A stretch of DNA of 64,000 nucleotides from assembly GCA_934273635.1 (NCBI GenBank), contig CAKQSV010000002.1, positions 138,149 to 202,148 on the forward strand. The letters run 5' to 3'. The notes below the pieces were generated by a model. That model saw nothing but the letters and a program-made list of their open reading frames with translations, searched no databases and had not been told where the DNA came from. This document shows positions 53,407 through 62,560 of this stretch, piece after piece. The position numbers and the translations under genes were made by a program. Each line of letters begins with the position of its first letter. Within the stretch, counting starts at the first letter, position 1. This DNA comes from an uncultured Alphaproteobacteria bacterium (lineage in GTDB: Bacteria > Pseudomonadota > Alphaproteobacteria > RF32 > CAG-239).

Positions 53407-53673
53407 TTAGTCAACCGAAAAGCTGTTTTTCAAATTTTTCAGGTTGTTTTTAACGTTATCGGTTTTGGCTTTAACAGCGGCTTTTTTAGCCTCTTGTTCT
53501 TGTTTTTTGGCCTCTTGTTGGGCTTTATAATCAGCCTTTTTAGCCTCAATCTTAGCCTGCGTGTCGACAATTTTAGAGTTTACGCTATCCAGTGTTGAAA
53601 CAATGTCTTCAGCGGCATAGCTGTTGGCGGTCAAAAGCATAAGCGCGGCAGCACCTAAAATGATTTTTTTCAT
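53407..53673 (-). CDS. Small exported coiled-coil protein
   Basis: 88 aa from the ATG at 53673, which follows AGGAGATTCCT. Signal peptide MKKIILGAAALMLLTANSYA, then about 68 residues of Lys/Gln/Glu/Ala heptad-like repeats (KADYKAQQEAKKQEQEAKK). Likely periplasmic and helical. Function unknown. Confidence 0.75.
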   Translation of the reverse strand: MKKIILGAAALMLLTANSYAAEDIVSTLDSVNSKIVDTQAKIEAKKADYKAQQEAKKQEQEAKKAAVKAKTDNVKNNLKNLKNSFSVD

Positions 53674-53794
53674 AGGAATCTCCTCAAAAAACAAAATTAC
53701 GGCTTTATATCAGCACAATTTTGTTTGAATTACAACCAAAGTTGTTTTATCTGTATATAATATGTTTGATTGTTAAGGTAAGAAAGGTTGAAAA

Positions 53795-54196
53795 ATGGCA
53801 ACAAAACAAGTGGCGGCAGGTATTGTGGTTTGTAACGGCAAAATTTTAATCGCGCAACGCAAACACGGCAAAAGTTGCGAATATTTATGGGAATTTCCCG
53901 GGGGAAAGTTGGAAGAAGGCGAGACCCTGCCCCAATGTTTGGCGCGCGAGTTGCAAGAGGAGTTAAAGCTCCCCGTCACGGTGGGCGACTTTTTTATGAA
54001 GTCTGAATACACCTATGACTTCGGCACCATTGTGCTGAACGCCTATTTTGCCACCTGCGACAATGCTGATTTGCCGTTTCATCCCGACCATGAGCAGACG
54101 CAGTGGATTAGTCCGCAAGACTTTGACAATTTCACCTTTGCACCGGCAGACCAACCGATTGTCGCCGCGCTAAAGAAATTTGAGTGGAAAAACTAA
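53795..54196 (+). CDS. mutT: MutT-type NUDIX hydrolase (8-oxo-dGTP diphosphatase)
   Basis: 133 aa. Complete Nudix box GGKLEEGETLPQCLARELQEEL preceded by LWEFPG, and the C-terminal QWISPQDF of MutT. Removes oxidised nucleotides. Confidence 0.9.
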   Translation: MATKQVAAGIVVCNGKILIAQRKHGKSCEYLWEFPGGKLEEGETLPQCLARELQEELKLPVTVGDFFMKSEYTYDFGTIVLNAYFATCDNADLPFHPDHEQTQWISPQDFDNFTFAPADQPIVAALKKFEWKN

Positions 54197-54212
54197 CAGA
54201 AAGTTTAACGCG

Positions 54213-54887
54213 ATGATATTATACGCTATTTGCGGTTCGGTTTTAGGCTTTATGATTCCCTGTTTGGCGCGACGATTGAGCAAAATTTTGCCTGCCTCGG
54301 CTCCAGAGGCTATTTGGCAGTTGTTGCGGGGCTTGAGTTTGCCGCAGTTGGGCGAAAACGTCCGTCATGCGCGGCGGCGAATTTTGCGCAAGGCTTATTT
54401 TTGGCGATGCGTGATGTTTGCGCTTGTTGGCTGCGGGCTTTTTATCGCTTCCGCCCTGCACTTTTCTTCCCCAGCGATAGCGGCATTTTTAGGAACATTA
54501 CTCTTGTTGTTGGAGGTTGACTATAAAACCTTGTTGTTGCCTGATGTTTTGACCGTGCCGTTGATGATTGGCGGTTTTGTTTATGCCGCATTAGGAGGCG
54601 AGTTGATTATCGCTCCCGAGAGCGCTATCGGCGCAGCGGTCGGCTATTTGCTCCCCACCATCGCCGGACTGATGTTGGTTTGGCGGCGGTCGGACGCTAT
54701 CGGCGGCGGCGACATTAAGTTATTTGCGGCAATCGGGGCATGGTTGGGCATAGACGGCGTGCTTTATACGATTGTGTTGTCATGCTTGTTGTTTGCTCTT
54801 CAGGCTTTGGCAACACGTCAAAAAATCGGCGCGTTTGGTCCGGCAATCTCGTTGGCGGCAATAATTGTTGCTTTTTATGTTTTCTGA
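54213..54887 (+). CDS. Type IV prepilin peptidase (A24), without the methyltransferase zinc domain
   Basis: 224 aa, about seven hydrophobic segments. The two catalytic aspartates are in LLEVDYKTLLLPD and AIGGGDIKLFAAIGAW (GxGD). The N-terminal CxxC-containing methylase part of classical PilD is absent, leaving a short cytoplasmic stretch. It would process the pilin-like protein encoded at 62862-63449. Start chosen at 54213, 16 bases after mutT. Confidence 0.85.
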   Translation: MILYAICGSVLGFMIPCLARRLSKILPASAPEAIWQLLRGLSLPQLGENVRHARRRILRKAYFWRCVMFALVGCGLFIASALHFSSPAIAAFLGTLLLLLEVDYKTLLLPDVLTVPLMIGGFVYAALGGELIIAPESAIGAAVGYLLPTIAGLMLVWRRSDAIGGGDIKLFAAIGAWLGIDGVLYTIVLSCLLFALQALATRQKIGAFGPAISLAAIIVAFYVF

Positions 54888-54965
54888 TGTAGACTATGGC
54901 TATATTGGAAGGCGTCTTGTTGTTACGCACTCGGCGTTGGTCGATTGGTAAGGCGATAAGGCTTT

Positions 54966-55012
54966 ATTGGCGGACCGGATTGCCACGACCGCGGGGCGGT
55001 CTCGCAAATGAC
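54966..55012 (+). repeat. Degenerate copy of the GCAATGAC-type intergenic repeat
   Basis: The stretch GATTGCCACGACC ... GGTCTCGCAAATGACAACGG resembles the copies at 62458-62495. The rest of the 181-base gap 54888-55068 holds only a short frame without a ribosome site. Confidence 0.4.
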
Positions 55013-55068
55013 AACGGGTGTGGTCACAATGAAAAAGGATGAGAAACCCAAAAACTAAGGTGGTAAAG

Positions 55069-55788
55069 ATGAAAAAAAAGGCTTTTGAGAAAGATAAACG
55101 CAAAACTAAAAAACTGGTGGAAAGTTCAAACTTTGACCTACTGATTATGTCTTTGATTGTGATTGACGCCATGGCATTGGGCTTGATGGCTTCTGACATC
55201 AAAAACATTTTGTTTGATAAAATTCTGTTTGTGCTCGACCGATTGTGCATGGCTATCTTCGTGATTGAAATGCTGATGAAACTTTATGCCTACGGTCTCA
55301 GCTTTTTCAAAAAAGGTTGGAACGTGTTTGACTTTGCGGTCGTTGCGGTTTCTTCCATCCCCTTTGCAAACTACTTTATCATTTTGCGAACATTTCGTTT
55401 GTTTCGCTCGCTCAAATACATCAACCGTTTCTCACGCCTGAAAAATATGGTTAACACCTGTATCACTTTGCTCCCCAATTTTTTGGCGATGTTGGCGGTG
55501 TTTGTAGTGTTCTTTTATGTATTCTCAATCATGTCGGTTTATTTGTACGGCGGTGTGTTTGTGGAGTTTTCGACCTTGTCGCACGCTATGTTCACTCTGC
55601 TACAAGTGTTCACGCTTGACGGCTGGGCATCTAACATTGCGCGTCCGGTCATGTCGGTGTTCCCCAACGCATGGGTATTTTTTGTCTCGTTCGTGTTTGT
55701 GTCGTTTCTGATTGTGGTCAGCTTTGTGCTGAGCGCGTTTGCCGAAATCGTCACTCGTGGCGGAAACAGCAAAAAAAACAAATACTAA
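55069..55788 (+). CDS. NaChBac-like voltage-gated cation channel
   Basis: 239 aa from the ATG at 55069 with AGGTGG upstream. Single-domain six-helix channel. S4 is LRTFRLFRSLKYINRFSRLK with Arg/Lys every third residue; the pore loop is LLQVFTLDGWASNIARPV, corresponding to NaChBac's TLESWAS. The field-strength Glu is Asp here and the next Ser is Gly. The S6 helix and a short charged tail follow. Bacterial relatives conduct Na+; selectivity here may differ. Confidence 0.9.
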   Translation: MKKKAFEKDKRKTKKLVESSNFDLLIMSLIVIDAMALGLMASDIKNILFDKILFVLDRLCMAIFVIEMLMKLYAYGLSFFKKGWNVFDFAVVAVSSIPFANYFIILRTFRLFRSLKYINRFSRLKNMVNTCITLLPNFLAMLAVFVVFFYVFSIMSVYLYGGVFVEFSTLSHAMFTLLQVFTLDGWASNIARPVMSVFPNAWVFFVSFVFVSFLIVVSFVLSAFAEIVTRGGNSKKNKY

Positions 55789-55807
55789 CTCAGCTTAACG
55801 CCACAAA

Positions 55808-55848
55808 AAAACCGTTGAACCACGCAGGTTCAACGGTTTTAATTTTTT
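55808..55848. terminator. Bidirectional terminator
   Basis: AAACCGTTGAACC / GGTTCAACGGTTT perfect 13-bp stem, followed by TAATTTTTTT; an A run precedes it, so it serves the convergent gene too. Confidence 0.88.
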
Positions 55849-55858
55849 TGCATGAAAA

Positions 55859-56452
55859 TCAGAAATCACAATTAGACAGCTCCAAACAATCAATGATGTC
55901 TGCAACCTCTTTTTCTTGAGCAAGCAACTCCGGATGAAGCAACCAGCCTTGCATAATCACACGCAAAGTAGCATTGGCAATGCCCGAAACTTTCTCTCGA
56001 CCCTCTTCGTAAGGTGTATCACCCAAATAAGAGAGCATACGGTGCTCAGCCTCGACTAACTTTGTTGACGGAGCGAATAAACCCGGATATTCAACATCAT
56101 TTTTCCAAGCCGTCAAATAGCGTTTCATCTCCGGATTGAGCTTTTTTTCCAAAAACTTGTTGAGGTTCTGCTTGTCAAGGAGGCAAAGTTCTTTTCTTTG
56201 CGCATCTCCGTCTAACTTAAACAAGCCACACTCTCCATAGGGAAAAGCACGTGTAACCGGATCAGCAATGACAACACTCCAAAAACGCTCATTTCCTTCA
56301 GAGATAAGCTCTTTAAACTGCTCTTCTGTCTTAGCCTTTGACCAACCAAAACGAACAGCTGCGGTGACAGCGTATGAAGAAATGACATTTTCATCATAAG
56401 AAAAATGTCTACCAAGCATGCAGAATATCTGCTCTTGCAAATCTTTTTTCAT
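55859..56452 (-). CDS. Unknown cytosolic protein
   Basis: 197 aa, helical, Glu/Lys-rich, with five or six cysteines, no signal or membrane segment. No family recognised. Like the genes at 2381 and 18340, it has an A/T-rich leader with no Shine-Dalgarno (TTATTTTATATATG), though its promoter is strong. Confidence 0.65.
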   Translation of the reverse strand: MKKDLQEQIFCMLGRHFSYDENVISSYAVTAAVRFGWSKAKTEEQFKELISEGNERFWSVVIADPVTRAFPYGECGLFKLDGDAQRKELCLLDKQNLNKFLEKKLNPEMKRYLTAWKNDVEYPGLFAPSTKLVEAEHRMLSYLGDTPYEEGREKVSGIANATLRVIMQGWLLHPELLAQEKEVADIIDCLELSNCDF

Positions 56453-56497
56453 ATATAAAATAATATTAGTGAATAAATAATTTAATGAATTACCCTA

Positions 56498-56526
56498 AAG
56501 ATACGTTTTTTTGAATATTTTGTCAA
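56498..56526 (-). promoter_or_regulatory. Strong promoter of the 197-aa gene
   Basis: On the minus strand, consensus TTGACA (56521-56526), 17-base spacer and TATCTT (56498-56503), 46 bases before the ATG. Confidence 0.65.
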
Positions 56527-56568
56527 AAACTTTTTTATGATTTTTGCGATTTTTTTTTGCCGACGCGC

Positions 56569-56597
56569 TTGACTTTGGCTTTTTTGCTACCTAACTA
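56569..56597 (+). promoter_or_regulatory. Putative groESL promoter
   Basis: TTGACT (56569-56574), 17-base spacer, TAACTA (56592-56597), 51 bases before groES. I see no CIRCE element (TTAGCACTC-N9-GAGTGCTAA) here, so HrcA control is not indicated; a heat-shock sigma factor promoter is possible. Confidence 0.45.
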
Positions 56598-56648
56598 AGT
56601 GACTAGGAAAAGTTAAAATGCAATAAATCTTATATTGAGGAGTTTAAA

Positions 56649-56939
56649 ATGAAAATTGTTCCTTTGCATGATAAAGTTTTGGTAAAACGCGTGGACGAGG
56701 TTAATAAAACCGCGGGCGGTATTATTATCCCCGACAACGCTAAAGAAAAACCGAGCGAGGGTGTGGTTGAGGCTGTCGGCAACGGATTTAGAGCCGAAGA
56801 CGGTAAAATTATGCCAATGTCGGTTAAAGTCGGCGACAAAGTTTTGTTTGGCAAATGGTCAGGCACCGAAATCAAATTGGACGGCGAACCGCGTTTGATT
56901 ATGAAGGAATCTGATATTTTGGCAGTGGTTGAAGATTAA
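56649..56939 (+). CDS. groES: Co-chaperonin GroES
   Basis: 96 aa, complete: [31 protein letters not shown] mobile loop region and [17 protein letters not shown] end ([16 protein letters not shown]). Forms the lid of the GroEL chamber. GAGGAG ribosome site; groEL follows after 34 bases. Confidence 0.97.
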   Translation: MKIVPLHDKVLVKRVDEVNKTAGGIIIPDNAKEKPSEGVVEAVGNGFRAEDGKIMPMSVKVGDKVLFGKWSGTEIKLDGEPRLIMKESDILAVVED

Positions 56940-56967
56940 TTTATAAAATATTTTAGAAAAAGGATAA

Positions 56968-58614
<1,647 letters not shown>

Positions 58615-58631
58615 GTTCCTCAATAAAAGCG

Positions 58632-58662
58632 AAAAGGTCTCTGTTATGCAGAGGCCTTTTTT
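58632..58662 (+). terminator. Terminator of groESL
   Basis: AAAAGGTCTCTG / CAGAGGCCTTTT stem with one G-T pair, followed by TTTT. Confidence 0.85.
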
Positions 58663-58720
58663 GTTGCCTATTGCTTATGGTTCGCAACGGATTTATAATC
58701 AAAACATGGAGGAGTGAGCA

Positions 58721-59101
58721 ATGACCGAAGATATTGAGCAACGTCTGCAAGCTCGGCGCGCGATGCGAATTATGCGCGGGGCAAAAGAGAATGTCGGCAC
58801 TAAAAACGGCGCGGTGTATGTGTTGTTGGCGTTTTTCGCCTGCACTATCGGTCTGCACAATTTTTATGCCGGATATATCAAAAAAGGAATCATCCAACTG
58901 TTACTGACAATTGTTTCGCCTCTGTTTATGTTTTTGCCACTACTGGCGGTGTCAGTCTGGGGATTGTTGGAAATGTTGCTGGTGAACAAAAGCGCGAACG
59001 GCAAAGTCTTTGCAGGCAATAAGGCGTTGATTTTAATATTAAAAATTGTGTGCATTGCAATCTTGGTTTATGCTCTGCAAAATAATGAATTATTTTTTTG
59101 A
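58721..59101 (+). CDS. TM2 domain membrane protein
   Basis: 126 aa. TM2 signature: AVYVLLAFFACTIGLHNFYAGYIKKGIIQL, two hydrophobic segments with the GxHxFYxGxxxxGxxQL motif, then a third helix at the C-terminus. Function unknown across the family. GGAGGAG ribosome site. Confidence 0.88.
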   Translation: MTEDIEQRLQARRAMRIMRGAKENVGTKNGAVYVLLAFFACTIGLHNFYAGYIKKGIIQLLLTIVSPLFMFLPLLAVSVWGLLEMLLVNKSANGKVFAGNKALILILKIVCIAILVYALQNNELFF

Positions 59102-59166
59102 TAAAAATGCAAAAAAGTGCTTGCAATTATTTTTTTTTATGATATTAAATATCTCGTTGTTGCGAT

Positions 59167-59241
59167 GCGGGTATAGCTCAGGGGTAGAGCGCAACCTTGC
59201 CAAGGTTGATGTCGTGGGTCCGAATCCCATTGCCCGCTCCA
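59167..59241 (+). tRNA. tRNA-Gly (anticodon GCC)
   Basis: 75 nt with encoded CCA. Acceptor GCGGGTA/TGCCCGC, D arm GCTCAGGGGTAGAGC, anticodon stem-loop CAACC-TTGCCAA-GGTTG, T arm GTGGGTCCGAATCCCAT. Its 3' end is repeated 194 bases downstream. Confidence 0.96.
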
Positions 59242-59438
59242 ATTCTTAAGTCGTCCTTTAGGTCGGCTTTTTTTGTTTTAAATTGTATGTGGGTAATAGG
59301 GGTTCGGAGCCACGAGAAAGTGGGTCCGACTACCAGCGAGAGGCAGACGGAAGTATGCCGGCGCTTTTTGATAGAAAAGCGTGAGCGCCTGTGCAACCGG
59401 AGCGACAGCGACGAGTCATCCCATTGCCCGCTCCAATT
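59224..59438 (+). repeat. Direct repeats of the tRNA-Gly 3' end and its downstream tract
   Basis: A 21-base perfect copy of the tRNA-Gly end (59224-59244) recurs at 59418-59438. A second repeat follows each copy (GC, T run, GTTTTAAATTGT; 59266-59286 and 59463-59484). The ten bases GTGGGTCCGA of the T arm also recur alone at 59320-59329, separated from the second end copy by about 88 bases. Looks like a partial tRNA duplication, or integration scar, containing an insert. No integrase is present. Confidence 0.75.
59247..59275 (+). terminator. Terminator after tRNA-Gly
   Basis: AAGTCGTCC / GGTCGGCTT imperfect stem followed by seven T. Confidence 0.7.
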
Positions 59439-59439
59439 A

Positions 59440-59472
59440 AAACAAAAATGCTCCCTTGTGGAGCTTTTTTTT
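59440..59472 (+). terminator. Second terminator-like hairpin in the duplicated tract
   Basis: GCTCC-CTTGT-GGAGC followed by eight T, after the second copy of the tRNA-Gly end. The stretch to 59670 contains no other feature. Confidence 0.65.
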
Positions 59473-59679
59473 GTTTTAAATTGTTGTGAGAAGGATAAAA
59501 AAACGACAATTTTCCCCAACCATTATTGAACAAGACTTACAGCGTTTTTTTGGAACGATTTGAAACGAAATGGAACGTTTTGGAACAAATTGGAACTCTG
59601 ACCCTATGGAATTTGCTGTTTAAACTATGGTAATATACCACCTTGTTAAAAAAGTGCATAACAATATGAGGAGGGAAAA

Positions 59680-60714
59680 ATGGCATTTTGGAAACAGTAC
59701 AGCTCGCCACTGGGGTATGCGAATAACGGCAACCAAATCGACTCTTATGGTGTTGATCACTCGGGTTTTTCGACACAAGATGAAGTGCAATATCAAACCG
59801 CACGAGTAAATCGAGAAAACGAACTGATGTCACAAATGAATAGTCAGGGCGTGACTGATTATCCGCAATACGGAACAAACTTTTGGGGAAATTCCGCTGA
59901 CAACAACTACGGCTTTGGCACATCAAACATTACCAATAATATTGAGAATATAAAGTCAAGTATGTCTCCTATGTCACAAATGACAGCGCAACCAAGTACA
60001 TCACAAGCTCCTCAGCCCACTGTTTGGTCTGATCAGGCAAAACGAGATGCTGAAAACAGTTTGTTAATGAGTGGCTTAGATACGCTCTATGGCGCCAACA
60101 GAACCATTAATGGAGCAACATTTGGCGGCTTGGATTGGTTAGGTAATAAATTAGGAATTGACACACAGATGAACGAGTATCTAAAACTTAAAGCTTCTCA
60201 AGGGCTAGAAGATACTGCTCGAACAGCTGGTCAAATTGATGAATATGGTGGCGGTATATTAACTTTTAATCTTGGAAGAGCTGCTTATGAGCCTACTCAA
60301 ATGATGTATAACGGGTATAAAATTGGTAAAGCATATAATAAACTTTCAAATAACCCATTTCAAGGAAGTGGGAGCGATGTTATAGCTACGATGAAAAATC
60401 ATGCTGGCGAACCCGTTGTTTTACAACGAGGTGAAGCCATGTTAGGAAACAATGGAGAGGTTATTGTTCATGGTAAACCTTTAGGAAGAGAAACAGGAAC
60501 AGTGCAGAATTACGGACTTGATAAAATTATATATAGACACGGGATGCCCAAAGATGAAGTTACTCAAATTCCAAAGTATCTTAAACAACAGCCTGTTGAG
60601 ACAAACGCTTACGGACAAAATATGTACGTTGTTCAAGGTCCAAATGGAAAAATAAGATTAATTACGTCTCCTACACCTACTGGCTCCACTGTAGCTTCAA
60701 TGTATCACCTTTAA
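59680..60714 (+). CDS. Polymorphic-toxin-like protein, unknown N-terminal part
   Basis: 344 aa, strong GAGGAGGG ribosome site. Residues 1-120 are N/Q/S-rich and low-complexity; 120-230 are helical and Gly-rich (TLYGANRTINGATFGGLDWL). The last ~75 residues (GLDKIIYRHGMPKDEVTQIP, NMYVVQGPNGKIRLITSPTP) resemble the compact C-terminal nuclease toxins of the barnase/EndoU/colicin group (an inference from the helix-His-then-strands pattern). Codons become clearly A/T-richer after about 60060, consistent with an exchanged C-terminal cassette. Two small membrane proteins follow, as possible immunity genes. Confidence 0.65.
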   Translation: MAFWKQYSSPLGYANNGNQIDSYGVDHSGFSTQDEVQYQTARVNRENELMSQMNSQGVTDYPQYGTNFWGNSADNNYGFGTSNITNNIENIKSSMSPMSQMTAQPSTSQAPQPTVWSDQAKRDAENSLLMSGLDTLYGANRTINGATFGGLDWLGNKLGIDTQMNEYLKLKASQGLEDTARTAGQIDEYGGGILTFNLGRAAYEPTQMMYNGYKIGKAYNKLSNNPFQGSGSDVIATMKNHAGEPVVLQRGEAMLGNNGEVIVHGKPLGRETGTVQNYGLDKIIYRHGMPKDEVTQIPKYLKQQPVETNAYGQNMYVVQGPNGKIRLITSPTPTGSTVASMYHL

Positions 60715-60719
60715 TAAAA

Positions 60720-60846
60720 AAACAAAAGCCCTCTTACGAGGGCTTTCGCTTTTCTGTCTTCTAACCGGCAGTCCAGCTCGATTAGAGATACGCAATAGGC
60801 GATTAAAATCTTTCGTTCCTATTGGAGAAAAGTACCTTAAGGATGC
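60720..60846 (-). ncRNA. Putative sRNA, copy 1
   Basis: About 127 nt on the minus strand. Promoter TTGCTT (60873-60878), 16-base spacer, TACATT (60851-60856). The end is a hairpin (60725-60746, loop TTAC) followed on the minus strand by TTTTGTTTTTTT. An internal 7-bp stem CAATAGG/CCTATTG (60793-60799 / 60818-60824) covaries with copy 2 at 61573-61701. The block does not encode a protein. Confidence 0.6.
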
Positions 60847-60922
60847 GATTAATGTAACATATTTTTACTAAAAAGCAACCCTCATACTTTATATTTAATA
60901 TAATTTAGCTGAAAGGATAATT

Positions 60923-61132
60923 ATGCAAAAGAATCAAAGTCTACGAAAAAGATTTTTACATAAATTATTGAAGTGCGTAATATACTTAATTGTTGCGGTT
61001 GTCATGTACTTTATTGCTTTACTAAGTTTCTATTTTTATGATAAAAGTAAGTTTATCAATGAGTGCCTGACAGAAGGATCTTCTCAGGAATATTGTCAAA
61101 GTATTTGGGCTGAAGTAGACGCTTTGAACTAA
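60923..61132 (+). CDS. Small single-pass membrane protein
   Basis: 69 aa with GAAAGGATAATT before the ATG. A basic N-tail (KNQSLRKRFLHKLLK) and one membrane helix (CVIYLIVAVVMYFIALLSFY), then about 30 polar residues with two cysteines. It lies after the toxin-like gene and could be its immunity protein. Confidence 0.65.
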   Translation: MQKNQSLRKRFLHKLLKCVIYLIVAVVMYFIALLSFYFYDKSKFINECLTEGSSQEYCQSIWAEVDALN

Positions 61133-61180
61133 TTATATCATACGCGATTGGTTGGCGGTTAAATGATTGAGGACTTATAA

Positions 61181-61552
61181 ATGCACATAACATTTAAGAA
61201 AATATTTTATTGGGGATTGGGATGCGCCAAACGGGGAATAATTTTGGCGTTTCCGATGTTCGGCGTTGCCATGGAATTGATTGATATTTTAACAATCGCA
61301 AACGCTTACTATCCCGACAATTTATCGGCTTTTATCTTTGGTCTTTTTGGAATATTCTTTTATATTTCGTGTTTGTATTGTATTCTTGTTCCTTTTAATA
61401 CATGGAACAAACGGCTGCTCATCATTTCGCTTTGTTTGTTGGTGGGGATGTGCAAACTTGATCCCAATATTAGAAAAATGTTTCAATATTCACAATGCAT
61501 TGAGGTTTCAAGCGTGCCTTGCCCTGATGGCATTGTACTTGGCGGGGGTTAG
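61181..61552 (+). CDS. Small polytopic membrane protein
   Basis: 123 aa, GAGGA ribosome site, three hydrophobic segments (IILAFPMFGVAMELIDIL, FIFGLFGIFFYISCLYCILV, RLLIISLCLLVGMC), ending in a Cys-containing tail. No family recognised. It lies between the two sRNA-like blocks; a possible second immunity protein. Confidence 0.6.
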   Translation: MHITFKKIFYWGLGCAKRGIILAFPMFGVAMELIDILTIANAYYPDNLSAFIFGLFGIFFYISCLYCILVPFNTWNKRLLIISLCLLVGMCKLDPNIRKMFQYSQCIEVSSVPCPDGIVLGGG

Positions 61553-61572
61553 AGAATAAAAGCTCTCATATA

Positions 61573-61701
61573 CGACAAAAGCCCTCTTACGAGGGCTTTT
61601 CCTTTTCCTGTCCTCTAAGTGATGAGTCTGACCACAGAGAGATACGCAATGAGCGATTGTCCTATTTCGTTCTCATCGGAGGAAAAGTACCTTAAGGATG
61701 C
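61573..61701 (-). ncRNA. Putative sRNA, copy 2
   Basis: About 129 nt, homologous to copy 1. Promoter TTGATT (61728-61733), 16-base spacer, TACATT (61706-61711). Terminal hairpin AAAAGCCCTC-TTAC-GAGGGCTTTT (61577-61600). The internal stem on the minus strand is CGATGAG/CTCATTG, with two pairs swapped relative to copy 1 and one G-U wobble that would be an A-C mismatch on the plus strand, supporting minus-strand transcription. Confidence 0.6.
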
Positions 61702-61940
61702 GATTAATGTAACGTATTTTTACAAGAAATCAAGCCTTTGATTTCATTACCTCCCCTACACCATTGCGAAACAGCCACCTATCTTCCTTAAATCGTCATT
61801 GCGACTTGAGCCCGTTCCTCTCTCTAAATTGTCATTGCGAGTTCGTTTCACGAACGAAGCAATCCACACTCGCAATGACGATTGAAAAGAAACGGGTCTT
61901 AAAGTGCAATGACGATTCTGGGGGGGAACGTGCCCTTGCC

Positions 61941-62110
61941 TCTTTGAATTTTTAGAGAAAGAAGAATTCTTCCCTAAATTTTTAGGGAAGACGGATTTCT
62001 TAAGAGGACAGGAGCTAATAGCGAACTGTGCTCTTGTTGAAATCCTGATGAGTTTAAGATTATATCCGAGTTCTTAATTTAAAGTCTTTCCCTTCCTATA
62101 AACTCACCCT
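61941..62110 (+). repeat. Intergenic repeat block R1
   Basis: Starts TCTTTGAATTTTTAGAGAAAG, includes the palindrome 61969-61990, then an ~80-base segment (ACGGATTTCTTAAGAG to CCTGATGAGTTTAA) and ends near ATAAACTCACCC. Its first ~125 bases are almost identical to the block at 63781-63963; the end is also shared with 62690-62752. Confidence 0.85.
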
Positions 62111-62119
62111 GCCTACGGC

Positions 62120-62147
62120 TTCCCTCTCTAAATATTTAGAGAGGGAA
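62120..62147. repeat. Palindrome of the CTAAA-TW-TTTAG family
   Basis: Perfect 13-bp arms TTCCCTCTCTAAA / TTTAGAGAGGGAA around TA. Relatives lie at 61969-61990, 62561-62584, 62597-62620, 62765-62792 and 63809-63830. Confidence 0.85.
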
Positions 62148-62560
62148 TTATAAGGCTACTTTGCACTTGGATCACCACGCTCGCAGGGCGGGCTCGTGAT
62201 GACATTTGGAGATAAATGTGCGTTGCGGTGAGGCAGCATGCCGATAAAGTTGACCAGATTAATATTGACTCCTTTATTGAATCTAAAGTACCACCGGCTT
62301 ACGCCGGCTGGGATTAGACAAGTTCAGAAGTCAAGCTCCGCTTGTGCGCAATCTTCTTTTCCTTGATGCTCTATATACTTCTATATAACATGAAGATTGC
62401 GCAGGCGCAATCCCCAACCAGCTTACGCTGGTTGCACCCTACGCGCCTCAACCTGGATTGCTTCGCCCGCTCTGCGGTCTCGCAATGACGGTCGGGGGTG
62501 GGGGATTGCTTCGGTGGCAAGCCACACTCGCAATGACGATTCTGGGGGGAACGTGCCCTT

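Larger units (their letters stand above)
61795..62550. repeat. GTCATTGCGA / CGCAATGACG intergenic repeats
   Basis: Multiple partial, inverted and direct copies: 61795-61805, 61829-61880 (a full inverted pair), 61906-61916, 62455-62495 and 62505-62540. The sequence GACGATTCTGGGGGG(G)AACGTGCCCTTGCCTC occurs twice (61911-61942, 62535-62565). No gene is convincing between 61702 and 62861. The type resembles dispersed mobile palindromes known from other alphaproteobacteria. Confidence 0.75.

Noticed and set aside
54896..55042. A ~48-aa frame between the prepilin peptidase and the channel gene
   Set aside because: No ribosome site, and it overlaps a degenerate intergenic repeat.
56500..56648. CIRCE element ahead of groES
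   Set aside because: No TTAGCACTC/GAGTGCTAA pair; the CCTA...TAGG similarity to the suf dyad has different spacing and weak symmetry.
59320..59438. A second tRNA-Gly gene
   Set aside because: Only pieces of the 3' half are present; no D arm or anticodon arm.
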